Shown: positions 63,434 through 64,000 of the stretch, piece after piece
Layout: every line of letters begins with the position of its first letter
Numbering within the stretch: the first letter of the stretch is position 1
Source: Zarea fungicola
Lineage: Eukaryota; Ascomycota; Sordariomycetes; Hypocreales; Cordycipitaceae
Length of the DNA: 64,000 nucleotides
NCBI GenBank assembly: GCA_900169235.1
Contig: FWCC01000179.1
Coordinates: 1 to 64,000, forward strand
Direction of reading: 5' to 3'
Notes under the pieces: model-generated
What the model was told of the DNA's origin: nothing
The model's database searches: none
What the model saw: only the letters and a program-made list of their open reading frames with translations
Translations under genes and position numbers: made by a program

Positions 63434-64000
63434 TTAAAACTCCATCGACTCCTCTTCGCGCTCCCTCTTGACACGCGCATCACGCTCATCCCGCATAATA
63501 CCAGCCACAAATGTGCGAAAGTATTCTACGTATGGCTTCAAGCTCGTCTTTTCCCAGTCCGCTACCGCCGGCGCAGCTGCAGCATTCTCCGCATCATCGC
63601 CCCCCGCCTCCTCACCACCCTTCCAGGCATCGATTTCCGCCAAAAGCCCTTGCACCGTCGGCACGCCCAGCGGGTCAAACGCTTCCATTGCCTCCTCGCT
63701 ACGCGTATCAATCGGCACGCAGACGCGGCCCGTGCCGGGATGCACGACAAACGGCGACTTGAGCAAATGGTTGAGCTTCTTGCTGACCTCGATATCCAGG
63801 CGCGGGTACGTGTACTCGAGCACAATGTCCTGCTTGGCCTCCATGAGCGCGCGCGCATCCAGGTTCTTTCCCGCGCCGCCCGTCTTGGCGACGGCGTCAA
63901 TGTCAGCCCATTTGGACGCCGACGCGCGGCCGGGCGCGGCATCCCACTTGCGCCGCAGAGAGTCGTTGAGGGTGCGGTCCGGGAGGAGCTGCAGGAGGCG
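63434..64000 (-). CDS. PRI1: DNA primase small (catalytic) subunit, C-terminal part
   Basis: The window shows 188 residues up to the stop. The gene continues past the right edge, so the catalytic aspartates are not visible. The visible part has the primase C-terminal pattern: L-P-D-R-T-L-N-D-S-L-R-R-K-W, I-V-L-E-Y-T-Y-P-R-L-D-I-E-V-S-K-K-L-N-H-L-L-K-S-P-F-V-V-H-P-G-T-G-R-V-C-V-P-I-D. Those two stretches bind nucleotide and contact the large subunit. A glutamate-rich end (R-E-R-E-E-E-S-M-E-F) closes the protein. The subunit makes RNA primers for DNA polymerase alpha. Convergent with TRM10, 217 bp between stops. Confidence 0.93.
   Translation of the reverse strand, partial: RLLQLLPDRTLNDSLRRKWDAAPGRASASKWADIDAVAKTGGAGKNLDARALMEAKQDIVLEYTYPRLDIEVSKKLNHLLKSPFVVHPGTGRVCVPIDTRSEEAMEAFDPLGVPTVQGLLAEIDAWKGGEEAGGDDAENAAAAPAVADWEKTSLKPYVEYFRTFVAGIMRDERDARVKREREEESMEF

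Overview
The window is nuclear DNA from a filamentous ascomycete (Pezizomycotina), most likely a Sordariomycete of the order Hypocreales. The evidence is short introns with GTRNGN donors, CTAAC branch points and YAG acceptors, gene spacing of about 2-3 kb, dispersed tRNA genes, and clearly fungal orthologues such as an ACE2-type C2H2 factor, an SPT10-like acetyltransferase, TSR4, AIM24 and the fungal 21.3 kDa complex I subunit. The order is an inference from protein flavour. No species is claimed.

Layout: 1-1.4 kb has no gene. 1.4-16 kb is dense housekeeping: a 241-aa two-helix membrane protein, a BolA2-type protein, AP-1 beta-adaptin, a 52-aa membrane microprotein, DNA ligase I, eIF3k, TSR4/PDCD2 and CCT6. 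16.9-19.3 kb is an ACE2/SWI5-like zinc-finger factor. 21.7-31.5 kb holds a CBS-CBS-PB1 membrane protein, mitochondrial ribosomal protein uS2m, an SPT10-like GNAT protein with a retroviral-integrase-type zinc finger, and CCT7. 32-38.6 kb is a gene-poor, AT-richer accessory island with a 388-aa repeat protein, an initiator tRNA-Met, a 239-aa two-exon orphan, an intron-containing tRNA and an F-box-like protein. 39-47.7 kb holds an MCT-type MFS transporter, AIM24, a gamma-glutamylcyclotransferase-like protein and a kinesin-10. 49.5-55.2 kb holds a small basic protein, a 3.3 kb non-coding stretch and a ZIP zinc transporter. 56.9-64 kb holds MSH2, a complex I subunit, TRM10 and the C-terminal part of DNA primase PRI1, which is cut by the window edge.

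How the genes relate: there is no secondary-metabolite cluster, CRISPR array, complete transposon or plasmid feature. Recurring themes are genome maintenance (LIG1, MSH2, PRI1, kinesin-10; LIG1 and MSH2 have ACGCG/ACGCGT boxes upstream), cytosolic chaperonin (CCT6 and CCT7 about 14 kb apart), mitochondria (uS2m, AIM24, complex I) and translation (eIF3k, TSR4, TRM10, two tRNAs). Exon structures were worked out by hand from splice signals and reading-frame continuity, so boundaries are predictions. The least explained material is the 32-38.6 kb island, the 241-aa and 52-aa membrane proteins, and the triple CHxH motif in the ZIP transporter ectodomain. I found nothing I can defend as a wholly new biological system.
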